A stretch of 64,000 nt of DNA from Actinoplanes teichomyceticus ATCC 31121. GTDB taxonomy: Bacteria > Actinomycetota > Actinomycetes > Mycobacteriales > Micromonosporaceae. The stretch is taken from assembly GCF_003711105.1 (NCBI RefSeq), contig NZ_CP023865.1:1524001-1588000 (forward strand). The letters are read 5' to 3'. Positions 18,565-26,163 of the stretch are shown here, in pieces (positions within the stretch are counted from its first letter, which is position 1; each line of letters begins with the position of its first letter). Below the pieces are notes generated by a model. It saw nothing but the letters and a program-made list of their open reading frames with translations. It did not search any database and was not told the origin of the DNA. A program made the position numbers and the translations under genes.

Positions 18565-18825
18565 ATGTCGCGTAGTGTCACCCCGCCTTACCAGCAGAAT
18601 GATCCGTCCCCGGGCGTGGGCGATCGGCGCGGCCGGCGCCGTGTCGTCATCTTCGTCGTCGTGGCCTTCGTCGGCGCCGCGCTGCTGGCGACCGGGAGCG
18701 ACCTGGAGTCGGTGCTGCTCGCGCTGCTCGGCCTGGGGCTGGTCGCCGCCAGCGTGGCGCGCTGGGTGGTCGACGACGTCCCGCTGCCCGGCGCCATCTC
18801 GTTCGTCCAGGATGTGAATCGATGA
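18565..18825 (+). CDS. Small two-helix membrane protein
   Basis: 86 aa, ATG at 18565 after GTGGAG. A basic N-terminus (GDRRGRRR) is followed by a hydrophobic helix (VVIFVVVAFVGAALLA) and a second helix (VLLALLGLGLVAASVARWVV). The stop overlaps the start of the next gene by 4 bp (ATGA), so the two are co-translated. No family is recognised. A membrane partner for the coiled-coil HTH protein encoded next is a reasonable inference. Confidence 0.7.
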   Translation: MSRSVTPPYQQNDPSPGVGDRRGRRRVVIFVVVAFVGAALLATGSDLESVLLALLGLGLVAASVARWVVDDVPLPGAISFVQDVNR

Positions 18826-19880
18826 CGGCCGGTTCCGGCGCCGACGACGCCCGCCCGTCCGCCGGCCGGCGCCGCCGGGCCGGGCGCGACGACGAGGAGC
18901 TTCTGTCCCCGCCCGAGCATGCCGAGGTCACCGCGCACTTCCAGCACATGCTCGACAGCGTCACGCAGCGGCTCAGCGACGCGCGGGAGAAGGAGGCGCA
19001 GCTGCGCCTCCGCGAGCAGCGTGTGCAGGCGTTGGAGGAGCGCGCCCGGCAGCTCTACGCCGAGGTGCACATGATGGAGGCGCGGGTGTCCCGGGCCGCC
19101 GCCGCGGCTGCTCTGGAGACGGCGCCGCGCTCTCCCGTCACCGCGACGACTCCGCGCGCCGAGCGGGCCGCCGCGGCTCGGGAGCACGAGCTGGCCCGGA
19201 TGAAGGCCAAGCTGATCAACGGCGAGACCGCCGGAGCCGAGCTGGCCGAACGGATCCGGTTCGCTTACCAGCAGAACGGAAAGCTCTCCCTGGAAACCCT
19301 GGGCGGGCTCGTCGGTTACAGCAAGGCGACCCTGTCCAAGGTGTTCAACGGCAAGATGGCTCCGGCGTGGGCCCTGGTCCGGAAGCTCGGCACCGAGCTC
19401 AAGGTGCCCCAGGCGCTGGTCATGCAGGAGTGGCTGCCGCTGTGGATCGCCGCGGACACGTACCGCCACCGGAAGCCGAGCGCGTCCCGGGCCACCGCCC
19501 CCATCCCGGTGGAGACGATCCCGGCAGCCGGGCCGGCCGCCGCCGTCGCGCTGACCGGCCCCACCGGACACACCTGTCCGAAGTGCGGCGGATGGGTGGT
19601 CGACGCCGCCCAGCACGCCAACTGGCACACGGTCACCGAGTCCGGAGCCTCGCAGCCGCCCGGCGACCCGATCGGCAAGAGCTGGGTGGCCTGGACCGGC
19701 GTCTCCGAGCAGCCCGCTCCCGGGCTGCTCGGGGCCGAGCCCGGACACGGGCCGCACCCGGCGCACGAGCGCCCGCTCGCCCAGGAGGTGCTCTCCGAGG
19801 TGCTCCGCCGGACCCGGAACACCTCACCCGTGCCGGGACCGATCGCCGAGCTGGCCGAGCAGATGGGGGTGCCCATCTGA
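18822..19880 (+). CDS. Coiled-coil XRE-type HTH protein with C2H2-like motif
   Basis: 352 aa. Residues 35-95 form a charged coiled coil (KEAQLRLREQRVQALEERAR). Residues 138-200 carry an XRE-like HTH (LETLGGLVGYSKATLSKVFN). A Cys2-His2 arrangement, CPKCGGWVVDAAQHANWH (Cys252, Cys255, His265, His269), may bind zinc. Residues 317-352 are nearly identical to the last 35 residues of the different HTH protein at 22734. Co-translated with the small membrane protein upstream. Its function is likely regulatory; its targets are unknown. Confidence 0.78.
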   Translation: MTAGSGADDARPSAGRRRRAGRDDEELLSPPEHAEVTAHFQHMLDSVTQRLSDAREKEAQLRLREQRVQALEERARQLYAEVHMMEARVSRAAAAAALETAPRSPVTATTPRAERAAAAREHELARMKAKLINGETAGAELAERIRFAYQQNGKLSLETLGGLVGYSKATLSKVFNGKMAPAWALVRKLGTELKVPQALVMQEWLPLWIAADTYRHRKPSASRATAPIPVETIPAAGPAAAVALTGPTGHTCPKCGGWVVDAAQHANWHTVTESGASQPPGDPIGKSWVAWTGVSEQPAPGLLGAEPGHGPHPAHERPLAQEVLSEVLRRTRNTSPVPGPIAELAEQMGVPI

Positions 19881-19892
19881 CCTGACGGCGCG

Positions 19893-20000
19893 GCGCCGTG
19901 GGACCGCTCGCGGCGTCGTGCCCGGACAACGCGCCGGCACGGCGCCGCGGGACCGCTCGCGGCGTCGTGCCCGGACAACGCGCCGGCACGACGCCGCGGG
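19893..20000. repeat. 49-bp tandem repeat after the HTH gene
   Basis: Two near-identical 49-bp units (19893-19941 and 19942-19990), each starting GCGCCG[T/C]GGGACCGCTCGCG, then the first 10 bp of a third. It lies between the HTH gene and the convergent DUF402 gene. Confidence 0.85.
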
Positions 20001-20024
20001 CGCCCGGTCGCGCGACGCGTCCGG

Positions 20025-20564
20025 TCAGCGGAACGGGGACCAGCGCCGGGCCGGCCGGCCGACCCGGGCGAGCCACCCGCGGTAGTGCCCGGCGAACGGC
20101 TCGGCCCCGCCGGTCAGGGCCGCGTGCAGTTCGGCGGCCGCGCCGGTCGCCCCGGCGACCACGTCGTCGGGATATCCGAAGTGGACCCGGTGCTCGGCGA
20201 ACTCGTCCTCGTCGTCGATCACCACCCGGCCGTCGGCACGGAACCGGATCAGGTCGATGTCCAGGTCGATCACCGTGAATTCGCGCGGACCGGTACGCCG
20301 GGCCGGGGTGCTCACGTCGCAGTAGATCTCCGACCGGCTCGGCTCGGCCGAGAACATCGCCAGCCACCAGCGGTCCCGTGGGATCAGCCGGACCGAGTCC
20401 GAGCCGGTCCAGGAGATCCGCCGCAGGCCGTAGCTGAAGCGCACCGTGGTGCCTCGCGGGGTGCCGATCCAGGTGCCGAACTCGTCCTCGCCGAGCAGCC
20501 GCCCGGTGACCCGGCGGTGCGGCCGGCCGTCGTACTTGCGCAACACCAGGTCCACCGCGTCCAC
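20025..20564 (-). CDS. DUF402 protein
   Basis: 179 aa, GTG start. Carries the DUF402 beta-barrel pattern: IPRDRWWLAMFSAEPS, IYCDVSTPA, FTVIDLDIDLIRFRADGRVVIDDEDEF. Characterised relatives are nucleoside di/triphosphate phosphatases or RNA-metabolism barrels with an acidic Asp cluster, present here. TACCGT 6 nt before the GTG fits a leaderless transcript; no ribosome site is seen. Confidence 0.85.
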   Translation of the reverse strand: MDAVDLVLRKYDGRPHRRVTGRLLGEDEFGTWIGTPRGTTVRFSYGLRRISWTGSDSVRLIPRDRWWLAMFSAEPSRSEIYCDVSTPARRTGPREFTVIDLDIDLIRFRADGRVVIDDEDEFAEHRVHFGYPDDVVAGATGAAAELHAALTGGAEPFAGHYRGWLARVGRPARRWSPFR

Positions 20565-20570
20565 CCGGCG

Positions 20571-20576
20571 ACGGTA
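20571..20576 (-). promoter_or_regulatory. -10 box, leaderless DUF402 promoter
   Basis: TACCGT lies 6 nt before the GTG at 20564 on the minus strand. Confidence 0.45.
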
Positions 20577-20730
20577 GCGCAACGGCTCCGCAACCGGCCG
20601 TGGCTCAAGTCGCCCGGCCGGTTCCCGATCGCTAGTGGTACCTGCGGGGATGACCGCAGTGGGCGGGTCCGGCCGGTTTCCCCCTGGCGGTTCGGGCCCG
20701 CCCGGACGGATCGGGGACGGAGAACCAGCC

Positions 20731-21570
20731 GTGAACGCGGACCTGCACATCGGCACCGATCCGGAGAAGGTCGTGGTTTCCGCGTACCGGGTACGCACCC
20801 GCACCGGGCGAGCGCGCTCCCGGCGTACCGGATCGGTGGTCGAAGCCGTGCCCCGGCGGCCCACCGGGCGTACCCGGGAGGTTCGCCTGGTCCACGCCGG
20901 ACGTCTCGCCCTCGCGCTGCTGCTGGCCTCCGCCCTGGTCGCCGCCGCCGGACTCACCTGGTGGCTGCCGGCGGCGGTGAGCGTCGCCCTGCTCGTGCGG
21001 TTCTGGCGGTGGCAGGCCCGGGCCGCCCGGCCCGCGGTGTTCGCGGCGCCGCGCGACCCGGGGTCCCGGGTGCTGTGGAGCGCCCCGGAGCGGCAGGCGT
21101 TCGCGCGGGCGCTGACCGCGTCGCACCGGGTACGCCGGACCTGGCCGGCGCTGTCCGGCATGATCGACGCGCCGCTCGCCGACCGGTCGCTGACCCGGGC
21201 GCTGGACGAGCTGGCCACCCTGCTGGCCCGGCGGCAGGAGCTGCGCCGGGTGCGGGCCGGTCTGGACGCCACCCGGGACGCCGACATCCCGGCGGACAGC
21301 CCGGCCCGGATCGCCGCGGACACCCAGCGGGAGCGGGCCGACCGGCTGTGGCGGGAGACCGGCGCGGCGGCCGACCGCATCCTGCGCTCGATCGAGGCCG
21401 CGGCCCGGGCCGGGGAGAGCTTCATCCGGGAACGACAGGTGGCCGCGACCGCGCGGGACGCCGAGCGGGCGCTCGCCCGGGTCGGCGGCGTCCCCGCCGC
21501 GGACAGCGCCCCGGAGCTGGCCGAGCGTACCGAAGTGGTGATCGCCGCCTACCGCGATCTCGCGGCCTGA
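20731..21570 (+). CDS. Hypothetical membrane-anchored helical protein
   Basis: 279 aa from the GTG at 20731, preceded by ACGGAGAACC; an in-frame ATG at 20650 is the alternative. Two adjacent hydrophobic helices (LALALLLASALVAAAGLTWW and PAAVSVALLVRFW) are followed by a long, charged, mostly helical cytoplasmic part rich in Arg, Ala and Glu (LARRQELRRVRAGLD, ERQVAATARDAERALARV). No enzyme motif or named family is recognised. It is not part of an obvious operon. Confidence 0.65.
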   Translation: MNADLHIGTDPEKVVVSAYRVRTRTGRARSRRTGSVVEAVPRRPTGRTREVRLVHAGRLALALLLASALVAAAGLTWWLPAAVSVALLVRFWRWQARAARPAVFAAPRDPGSRVLWSAPERQAFARALTASHRVRRTWPALSGMIDAPLADRSLTRALDELATLLARRQELRRVRAGLDATRDADIPADSPARIAADTQRERADRLWRETGAAADRILRSIEAAARAGESFIRERQVAATARDAERALARVGGVPAADSAPELAERTEVVIAAYRDLAA

Positions 21571-21729
21571 CCTTTTCACTCATCCACGTCACCCCGCCGG
21601 GTGACTCGCCCCGTGCGGCGGTCCGGGATACCTTGTCGGATGACATGTGTTCTCGTGCCCATACCCGGGACCCGGCCGCCGGTGACGACGTGGCGGCCGG
21701 GAAGGGCGCTCTGCCGCCGCCGGGCCCGG

Positions 21730-21831
21730 AGCCGTCGCGGCGTGGCCGGTGCTCGGCGGGCGTTCCGCAGCCGGGCCGCTCGGTGTGCGGGGCGCAGCCG
21801 TCGCGGCGTGGCCGGTGCCCGGCGGGCGTCG
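21730..21831. repeat. 66-bp-spaced duplicate
   Basis: A 36-bp sequence beginning AGCCGTCGCGGCGTGGCCGG occurs at 21730 and 21796 with few changes, inside the gap between the membrane protein and the convergent prim-pol gene. Within this 266-bp gap nothing else is recognised. Confidence 0.7.
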
Positions 21832-21836
21832 CGAGG

Positions 21837-22490
21837 TCAGGCCGCGCGACGTTCGGTGGAGAGCTGACGCGGCACGACGGGTGTCCGGCGCGCCCGGCGC
21901 GCGGTGCCGGCGAGCATCTCCTGCACCCGTTCCGGGTCGGGCAGGGCCCAGTCCACCGCGGTGGGCGGGACCGCCCACCGCACCGGTCCCTCGGCCATCC
22001 GGCTCGGCGGGGCCGGGATCCATGAGCCGCGGCCGTGGCGCACCACGTCCAGGCGCAGGTCGAGTTCGTCCCGCAGCGGACAGCCGGGCCGGACCAGGAA
22101 CATCCAGCGCCCGGCCGCGGTGACCGCGACCGGCCCGGCAGCGCCGGCGGGCGAGTCGGTGACCGGACGGCCCAGCGCGGCCGGCACCTCCAGCACGTCG
22201 AAGGCGTCGCCGGTGGGCAGCAGGACGTTGTGCGGCCGGCGCCGCCACCACCCGGCCACCCGGCCGGGATCGGCGGTGGCCGACTCGGCGAGGGACTCAA
22301 CCGCCGGATGGCAACCGGTGATCGAGCATCCGGGACGCCCGCACTCGAACCGGAGCCCGGTCAGGTAGGAGCCGGGCGCCACCGCCCAGCCGTGCCCGGC
22401 GTACGCCCGCGCGGCCCGGCGCAGGCGGACCCGGTCGAGACGATCGAAAAGCGAAGGTCGGACGAACGGCTGACGGTTGCTCCACTGCAT
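21837..22490 (-). CDS. Stand-alone prim-pol (bifunctional DNA primase/polymerase) domain protein
   Basis: 217 aa from the ATG at 22490, which follows GGGGGGAATTGG. It has the N-terminal prim-pol pattern: YAGHGWAVAPGSY, ECGRPGCSITGCHPAVESL, a nucleotide-site-like WWRRRPHNVLLPTGDAFDVLEV and a late WALPDPERVQEML. It lacks the helicase or primase C-terminal parts of replication proteins. Stand-alone forms are common in actinomycete chromosomes beside XRE genes. Here it is divergent from an XRE/TPR gene with a shared operator-like repeat between them. Catalytic acids are not clearly conserved, so activity is uncertain. Confidence 0.75.
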   Translation of the reverse strand: MQWSNRQPFVRPSLFDRLDRVRLRRAARAYAGHGWAVAPGSYLTGLRFECGRPGCSITGCHPAVESLAESATADPGRVAGWWRRRPHNVLLPTGDAFDVLEVPAALGRPVTDSPAGAAGPVAVTAAGRWMFLVRPGCPLRDELDLRLDVVRHGRGSWIPAPPSRMAEGPVRWAVPPTAVDWALPDPERVQEMLAGTARRARRTPVVPRQLSTERRAA

Positions 22491-22631
22491 AGCCCAATTC
22501 CCCCCGGATCCGGGTCTGCTGCCGTCAAGACCGGTGGGACGGCCGTATCCCGGCGCGACGAGTGTCGTTGGGACGGGCAGATCCACCCTTTGCAACTTGC
22601 ACATCAAAACTACGAGCATCGGTGAGCAGGC

Positions 22632-22652
22632 GATCACACACGCTGTGCGATC
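22632..22652. promoter_or_regulatory. Operator-like inverted repeat between prim-pol and XRE genes
   Basis: GATC-A-CACA-CGC-TGTG-C-GATC: interrupted 8-bp arms over 21 bp, in the divergent region (22491-22733). Further ACTTGCACA and CTGTGCGCAC elements lie nearby. Self-regulation by the XRE protein is inferred. Confidence 0.5.
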
Positions 22653-22733
22653 TGTGCGCACGTGAGCGGTTCACACTGCTGGTCACCGGAGGCTCACCGG
22701 CGGATGGACCGCCGGGTGAGTGGGGGAGGCACC

Positions 22734-23960
22734 GTGGACGAGCTGCCGATCGGCCGCCGCGTCGCCTACTGGCGGGGCAGGCGCAGGATGTCCCAGCAGG
22801 TCTTCGCTGACCGGCTGGGCAAGAGCAAGAGCTGGGTCGACAAGGTGGAGCGGGGGGTCCGCCGGCTCGACAAGTTCTCCGTGGTGTACGACATCGCGGA
22901 CGTGCTCCAGGTCGATGTCCAGCTGTTGCTGGGCAAGGAGGTGGAGCGCAAACCGGAGACCCAGAACTGCATCGACCAGGTCGAGGTCGACCAGATCCGG
23001 GCGGCGCTGGAGCGGTACGACCAGATGAGCGCGTTCTTCCAGGCGGTGCCGCAGTCGCCGCCGCTGGCCGAGATGCACAAGGCGGTCAGCCACGCGTGGC
23101 TCACCTACCAGCACGCGAAGTACGGCGCCCTGGCCCGCGCCCTGCCCAAGCTGCTGCGCGACGCCCAGGCGGCGGACAGCGCGCACGCCAACAGCGACCA
23201 GGCGGCCCGGGCCGCGCACCTGCTCGGGCAGGTCTACCAGATCGCCTCGTCGGCGCTGCGCAAGGTCGGCGAGCACGAGCTGTCCTGGCTGGCCGCGGAC
23301 CGGTCGATCGCGGTCTCCCAGCGGGCCGGCGACCAGCTGCTGGCCGGTCTGGCCAGCTACCGCGTGGGCAGCGCGCTGCTCGCGCTGGGCCGGGTCCGCC
23401 CGGCCCTCGAGGTCAACGTCAACATCGCCAACCGGCTCGCGCCCGGCCTGGAACGGCCGGACGGCGAACGGCTCTCGGTGTACGGGATGCTGCTGCTCAA
23501 CGGCGCGATGGCGGCCTCCCGGATCGGGGACAGCGCCACCGTGCGCGACCTGCTCAGCGGCGCCGACCAGGCGTCCCGCCAGCTGGGCGGCGACTTCAAC
23601 CACTACTGGACGTCGTTCGGGCCGACCAACGTGCAGCTGCACCGGTGCGCCACCGCGGTGGAGCTCGGCGACGGCCGGACAGCGGTGGAGACCCACGAGA
23701 GCATGGACATGGCGGGGTTCAACGCCCTGCTCCCGGAACGGCGGGCGCACCACTTCCTGGACATCGCCCGCGGCTACACCCAGGTCGGCGACGTGGAGAA
23801 GGCCGGCGAGATGCTGCTGGAGGGCGACCGGCTCGCCCCCTCGGAGATCCGCTGCCGCCCGCTCGCCCACGAGGTCCTTTCCGACGTGCTCCGGCGGACC
23901 CGGGGCACGCCACCGGCTCCGATCGCGGAGCTGGCCGAACAGATGGGAGTCGGCGTATGA
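22734..23960 (+). CDS. XRE-family regulator with TPR-like C-domain
   Basis: 408 aa from the GTG at 22734, preceded by GGGGGAGG. The N-terminal HTH reads RRMSQQVFADRLGKSKSWVDKVERG. A long helical repeat domain follows (SWLAADRSIAVSQRAGDQLLAG, YRVGSALLALGRVRPAL), typical of the actinomycete XRE/TPR regulators that sense small ligands or peptides. The tail, RPLAHEVLSDVLRRTR then APIAELAEQMGV, is shared with the coiled-coil HTH protein at 18822. The next gene, a flavoprotein, starts 13-16 bp after the stop and is likely co-transcribed. Confidence 0.88.
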   Translation: MDELPIGRRVAYWRGRRRMSQQVFADRLGKSKSWVDKVERGVRRLDKFSVVYDIADVLQVDVQLLLGKEVERKPETQNCIDQVEVDQIRAALERYDQMSAFFQAVPQSPPLAEMHKAVSHAWLTYQHAKYGALARALPKLLRDAQAADSAHANSDQAARAAHLLGQVYQIASSALRKVGEHELSWLAADRSIAVSQRAGDQLLAGLASYRVGSALLALGRVRPALEVNVNIANRLAPGLERPDGERLSVYGMLLLNGAMAASRIGDSATVRDLLSGADQASRQLGGDFNHYWTSFGPTNVQLHRCATAVELGDGRTAVETHESMDMAGFNALLPERRAHHFLDIARGYTQVGDVEKAGEMLLEGDRLAPSEIRCRPLAHEVLSDVLRRTRGTPPAPIAELAEQMGVGV

Positions 23961-23976
23961 GGTGGGTCCGCGCGTG

Positions 23977-24561
23977 ATGACGGGTAACCCCTCACCCGGT
24001 GTGCTGTACGTCCTCGTGTGTGGTTCGCCGATGGCCCGGGACGTCGGGATCCTCGTCGGCATGGCGCAGCGGGACGGCTGGGAGGTATGTGTGATCACCA
24101 CCCCCGACGGCCGCAAGTTCGTCGACGTGGCGGCCCTGCAGGAACAGACCGGACATCCGGTACGAACCTTCTACAAGAGTCCCGGTGACCCGGACGTGCT
24201 GCCGCCGGCGGACGCGATGATCGTCGCGCCGGCCACCGTCAACACCGTGAACAAGTGGGCCGCCGGCATCACCGACACGCTGGTGCTCGGCCTGCTGGTC
24301 GAGGGGTACGGCTACGGCGTGCCGACCGCGGTGGTCCCGTACACCAACAAGATCATGGCGTTGCATCCCGCGCTGCACGAGAGCCTGGCGAAGCTACGCG
24401 ACTGGGGTGTGCACGTGCTCTACGGCGAGGACGTGTGCCGGCTGGGCGCCCCGGGCCAGACCGACCGGTTCCGCGGCCAGTTCCCGTGGCGGCGTGCGCT
24501 GCAGGCGGTCAGCGACCCGATCCCGGCGGGCAGCCGAGTCGAGCCGGGAGCGGTTTCCTAG
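23977..24561 (+). CDS. Flavoprotein of the HFCD (phosphopantothenoylcysteine decarboxylase-like) family
   Basis: 194 aa from the ATG at 23977 (a GTG at 23974 is equally possible after AGGTGGG). The Rossmann-like pattern includes VLVCGSPMARDVG, MIVAPATVNTVNKWAAGI and VVPYTNKIMALHPAL, which match HFCD flavoproteins that bind FMN and decarboxylate cysteine-containing substrates. The HxxS catalytic pattern of Dfp is not evident, so the substrate is open. It follows the XRE/TPR regulator gene, a pairing that suggests regulator and enzyme act together. Confidence 0.8.
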   Translation: MTGNPSPGVLYVLVCGSPMARDVGILVGMAQRDGWEVCVITTPDGRKFVDVAALQEQTGHPVRTFYKSPGDPDVLPPADAMIVAPATVNTVNKWAAGITDTLVLGLLVEGYGYGVPTAVVPYTNKIMALHPALHESLAKLRDWGVHVLYGEDVCRLGAPGQTDRFRGQFPWRRALQAVSDPIPAGSRVEPGAVS

Positions 24562-24566
24562 ACGTA

Positions 24567-24572
24567 TAGAGT
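24567..24572 (+). promoter_or_regulatory. -10 box, leaderless promoter of the Nif3 operon
   Basis: TAGAGT lies 8 nt before the GTG at 24581. Confidence 0.5.
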
Positions 24573-24580
24573 TTGCGGTC

Positions 24581-25432
24581 GTGACGGAGCCTGCCGCTGT
24601 ACCGACCGTTCGTCAGGTGGTCGACGCCCTCGACGCGCGTTATCCCCGGAACTGGGCGGAGTCGTGGGACCGGGTCGGTCTGGTCCTCGGTGAGTTCGAG
24701 CGCGCCGTGACCCGGGTCCTGTGCGTCGTCGACTGCGTGCCGGAGACCGTCGACCAGGCTCTCGCGATCGGCGCCGACCTGATCGTCGCGCACCACCCGC
24801 TGCTGTTGAAGCCGGTGTCGTCGATCGCCCCGGACACCTTCAAGGGGCGGATCGTGCACCGGCTGATCCGTGCCGAGGTGGCGCTCTACACCGCGCACAC
24901 CAACGCGGACGTCGCCAATCCGGGTGTCTCCGACGCGCTCGCCGCCCGGCTCGGCCTGACCGGGCTGCGCCCGCTGGTGCCGGCCGAGGGCGCGGCCGCC
25001 GGCGAGGGCCGTGGCGTGGGCCGGATCGGCACCCTGGCGCAGCCGCTCACCCTGGCGGGGTTCGCCGCCCTGGTGGCGGAGCGGCTGCCGGCCACCGCGG
25101 CCGGGGTGCGTGCGGCCGGCGACCCGGGGCGGCAGATCCGCACGGTCGCCGTCTCCGGTGGCGCCGGTGACTCCTTCCTGGCCGACGCGGCACATGCCGG
25201 GGTCGACGCGTATCTTTGCGCGGACCTGCGGCATCACCCGGTCAGCGAGCATCTCGCCAACGGCGGCCCGGCGCTGCTCGACGCCGCCCACTGGGCGACC
25301 GAGCGGCCCTGGCTGGACGACGTGGCAGCCTGGCTGGGCGCGGAGTTCCCCGTCGATGTGGTGGTGTCCGACCTGGACACCGACCCCTGGACCGTTCATG
25401 CCGCTTCTGCGCAGAAGGAGAACCACTCGTGA
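24581..25432 (+). CDS. Nif3-like dinuclear metal-centre protein
   Basis: 283 aa, GTG start. Metal-ligand motifs of the Nif3/YbgI family are present: ADLIVAHHPLLLK, YTAHTNADVANPGVSDALA and a late YLCADLRHHPVSEHLANGG plus LDAAHWATERPWL. Often annotated as GTP cyclohydrolase 1 type 2, though the cellular role is unsettled. First gene of a three-gene operon with 4-bp overlaps, the same neighbours as M. tuberculosis Rv2230c-Rv2228c. Confidence 0.93.
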   Translation: MTEPAAVPTVRQVVDALDARYPRNWAESWDRVGLVLGEFERAVTRVLCVVDCVPETVDQALAIGADLIVAHHPLLLKPVSSIAPDTFKGRIVHRLIRAEVALYTAHTNADVANPGVSDALAARLGLTGLRPLVPAEGAAAGEGRGVGRIGTLAQPLTLAGFAALVAERLPATAAGVRAAGDPGRQIRTVAVSGGAGDSFLADAAHAGVDAYLCADLRHHPVSEHLANGGPALLDAAHWATERPWLDDVAAWLGAEFPVDVVVSDLDTDPWTVHAASAQKENHS

Positions 25433-26163
25433 AGGCTGCCCCGGAAGCCCAGCGTCGCCTGCTCGACCTGCAGGCCGTCGACACCGCCCTGGCCCAGCTC
25501 GCGCACCGCCGCAAGAGCCTGCCCGAGCTCGCCGAGATCGAGGCGGTGGCCCGGGAGATCTCCGCGCTGGAGGACGAGCGGGTCCGTGCCCAGGTCACCG
25601 TCGACGACCTGGACCGCGACATCTCCCGGTTCGAGAAGGACATCGAGCAGGTCCGGCAGCGCAAGGAGCGGGACCAGAAGCGGCTCGACGCCGGGGGCGC
25701 GCTGAAGGAGATCGAGGGCCTGCAGCACGAGCTGGCCACCCTGAACCGGCGGCAGTCCGAGCTCGAGGACGCCGAGCTGGAGCTGATGGAGCAGCGGGAG
25801 ACCGCGGCGGCGGCGCTGGCCGACGTGCAGGACCGGATCGGCGCGGCGGTGCGGCGGCGCGGCGACGCCGAGCGGCGGCGTGACGAGACGTACGCGGAGA
25901 TCGCCAAGGAGCAGGAGTTCAAGTCGGCGTCGCGCGGCCCGCTCGCCGCGGACCTGCCGGCCGATCTGGTCACCCTGTACGACAAGATCCGCACCGAGAC
26001 CGGGATGGGCGCGGCGCTGGTCCACGCCGGTCGCTGCGGCGCCTGCCGGATCGAGCTGTACGGCGCGGACCTGGCCCGGGTGAAGGCCGCCCCGGCCGAC
26101 GAGGTGGTGCGCTGCGAGGAGTGCCGCCGGATCATGGTGCGTACCGCGGAGTCCGGGCTGTGA
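25429..26163 (+). CDS. Coiled-coil C4-type zinc-ribbon protein
   Basis: 244 aa, GTG start overlapping the previous stop by 4 bp, after AGAAGGAG. A long coiled coil (residues about 25-165, e.g. LDRDISRFEKDIEQVRQRKERD) is followed by a C-terminal zinc ribbon with CGAC and CEEC pairs. It belongs to the family that includes M. tuberculosis Rv2229c. A nucleic-acid or protein scaffold role is assumed for the family; no enzymatic site is seen. Middle gene of the operon. Confidence 0.92.
   Translation: MKAAPEAQRRLLDLQAVDTALAQLAHRRKSLPELAEIEAVAREISALEDERVRAQVTVDDLDRDISRFEKDIEQVRQRKERDQKRLDAGGALKEIEGLQHELATLNRRQSELEDAELELMEQRETAAAALADVQDRIGAAVRRRGDAERRRDETYAEIAKEQEFKSASRGPLAADLPADLVTLYDKIRTETGMGAALVHAGRCGACRIELYGADLARVKAAPADEVVRCEECRRIMVRTAESGL

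Noticed and set aside
17669..18581. Several 60-170 codon frames in the low-GC region.
   Set aside because: No ribosome sites, no domains, and they overlap each other on both strands.
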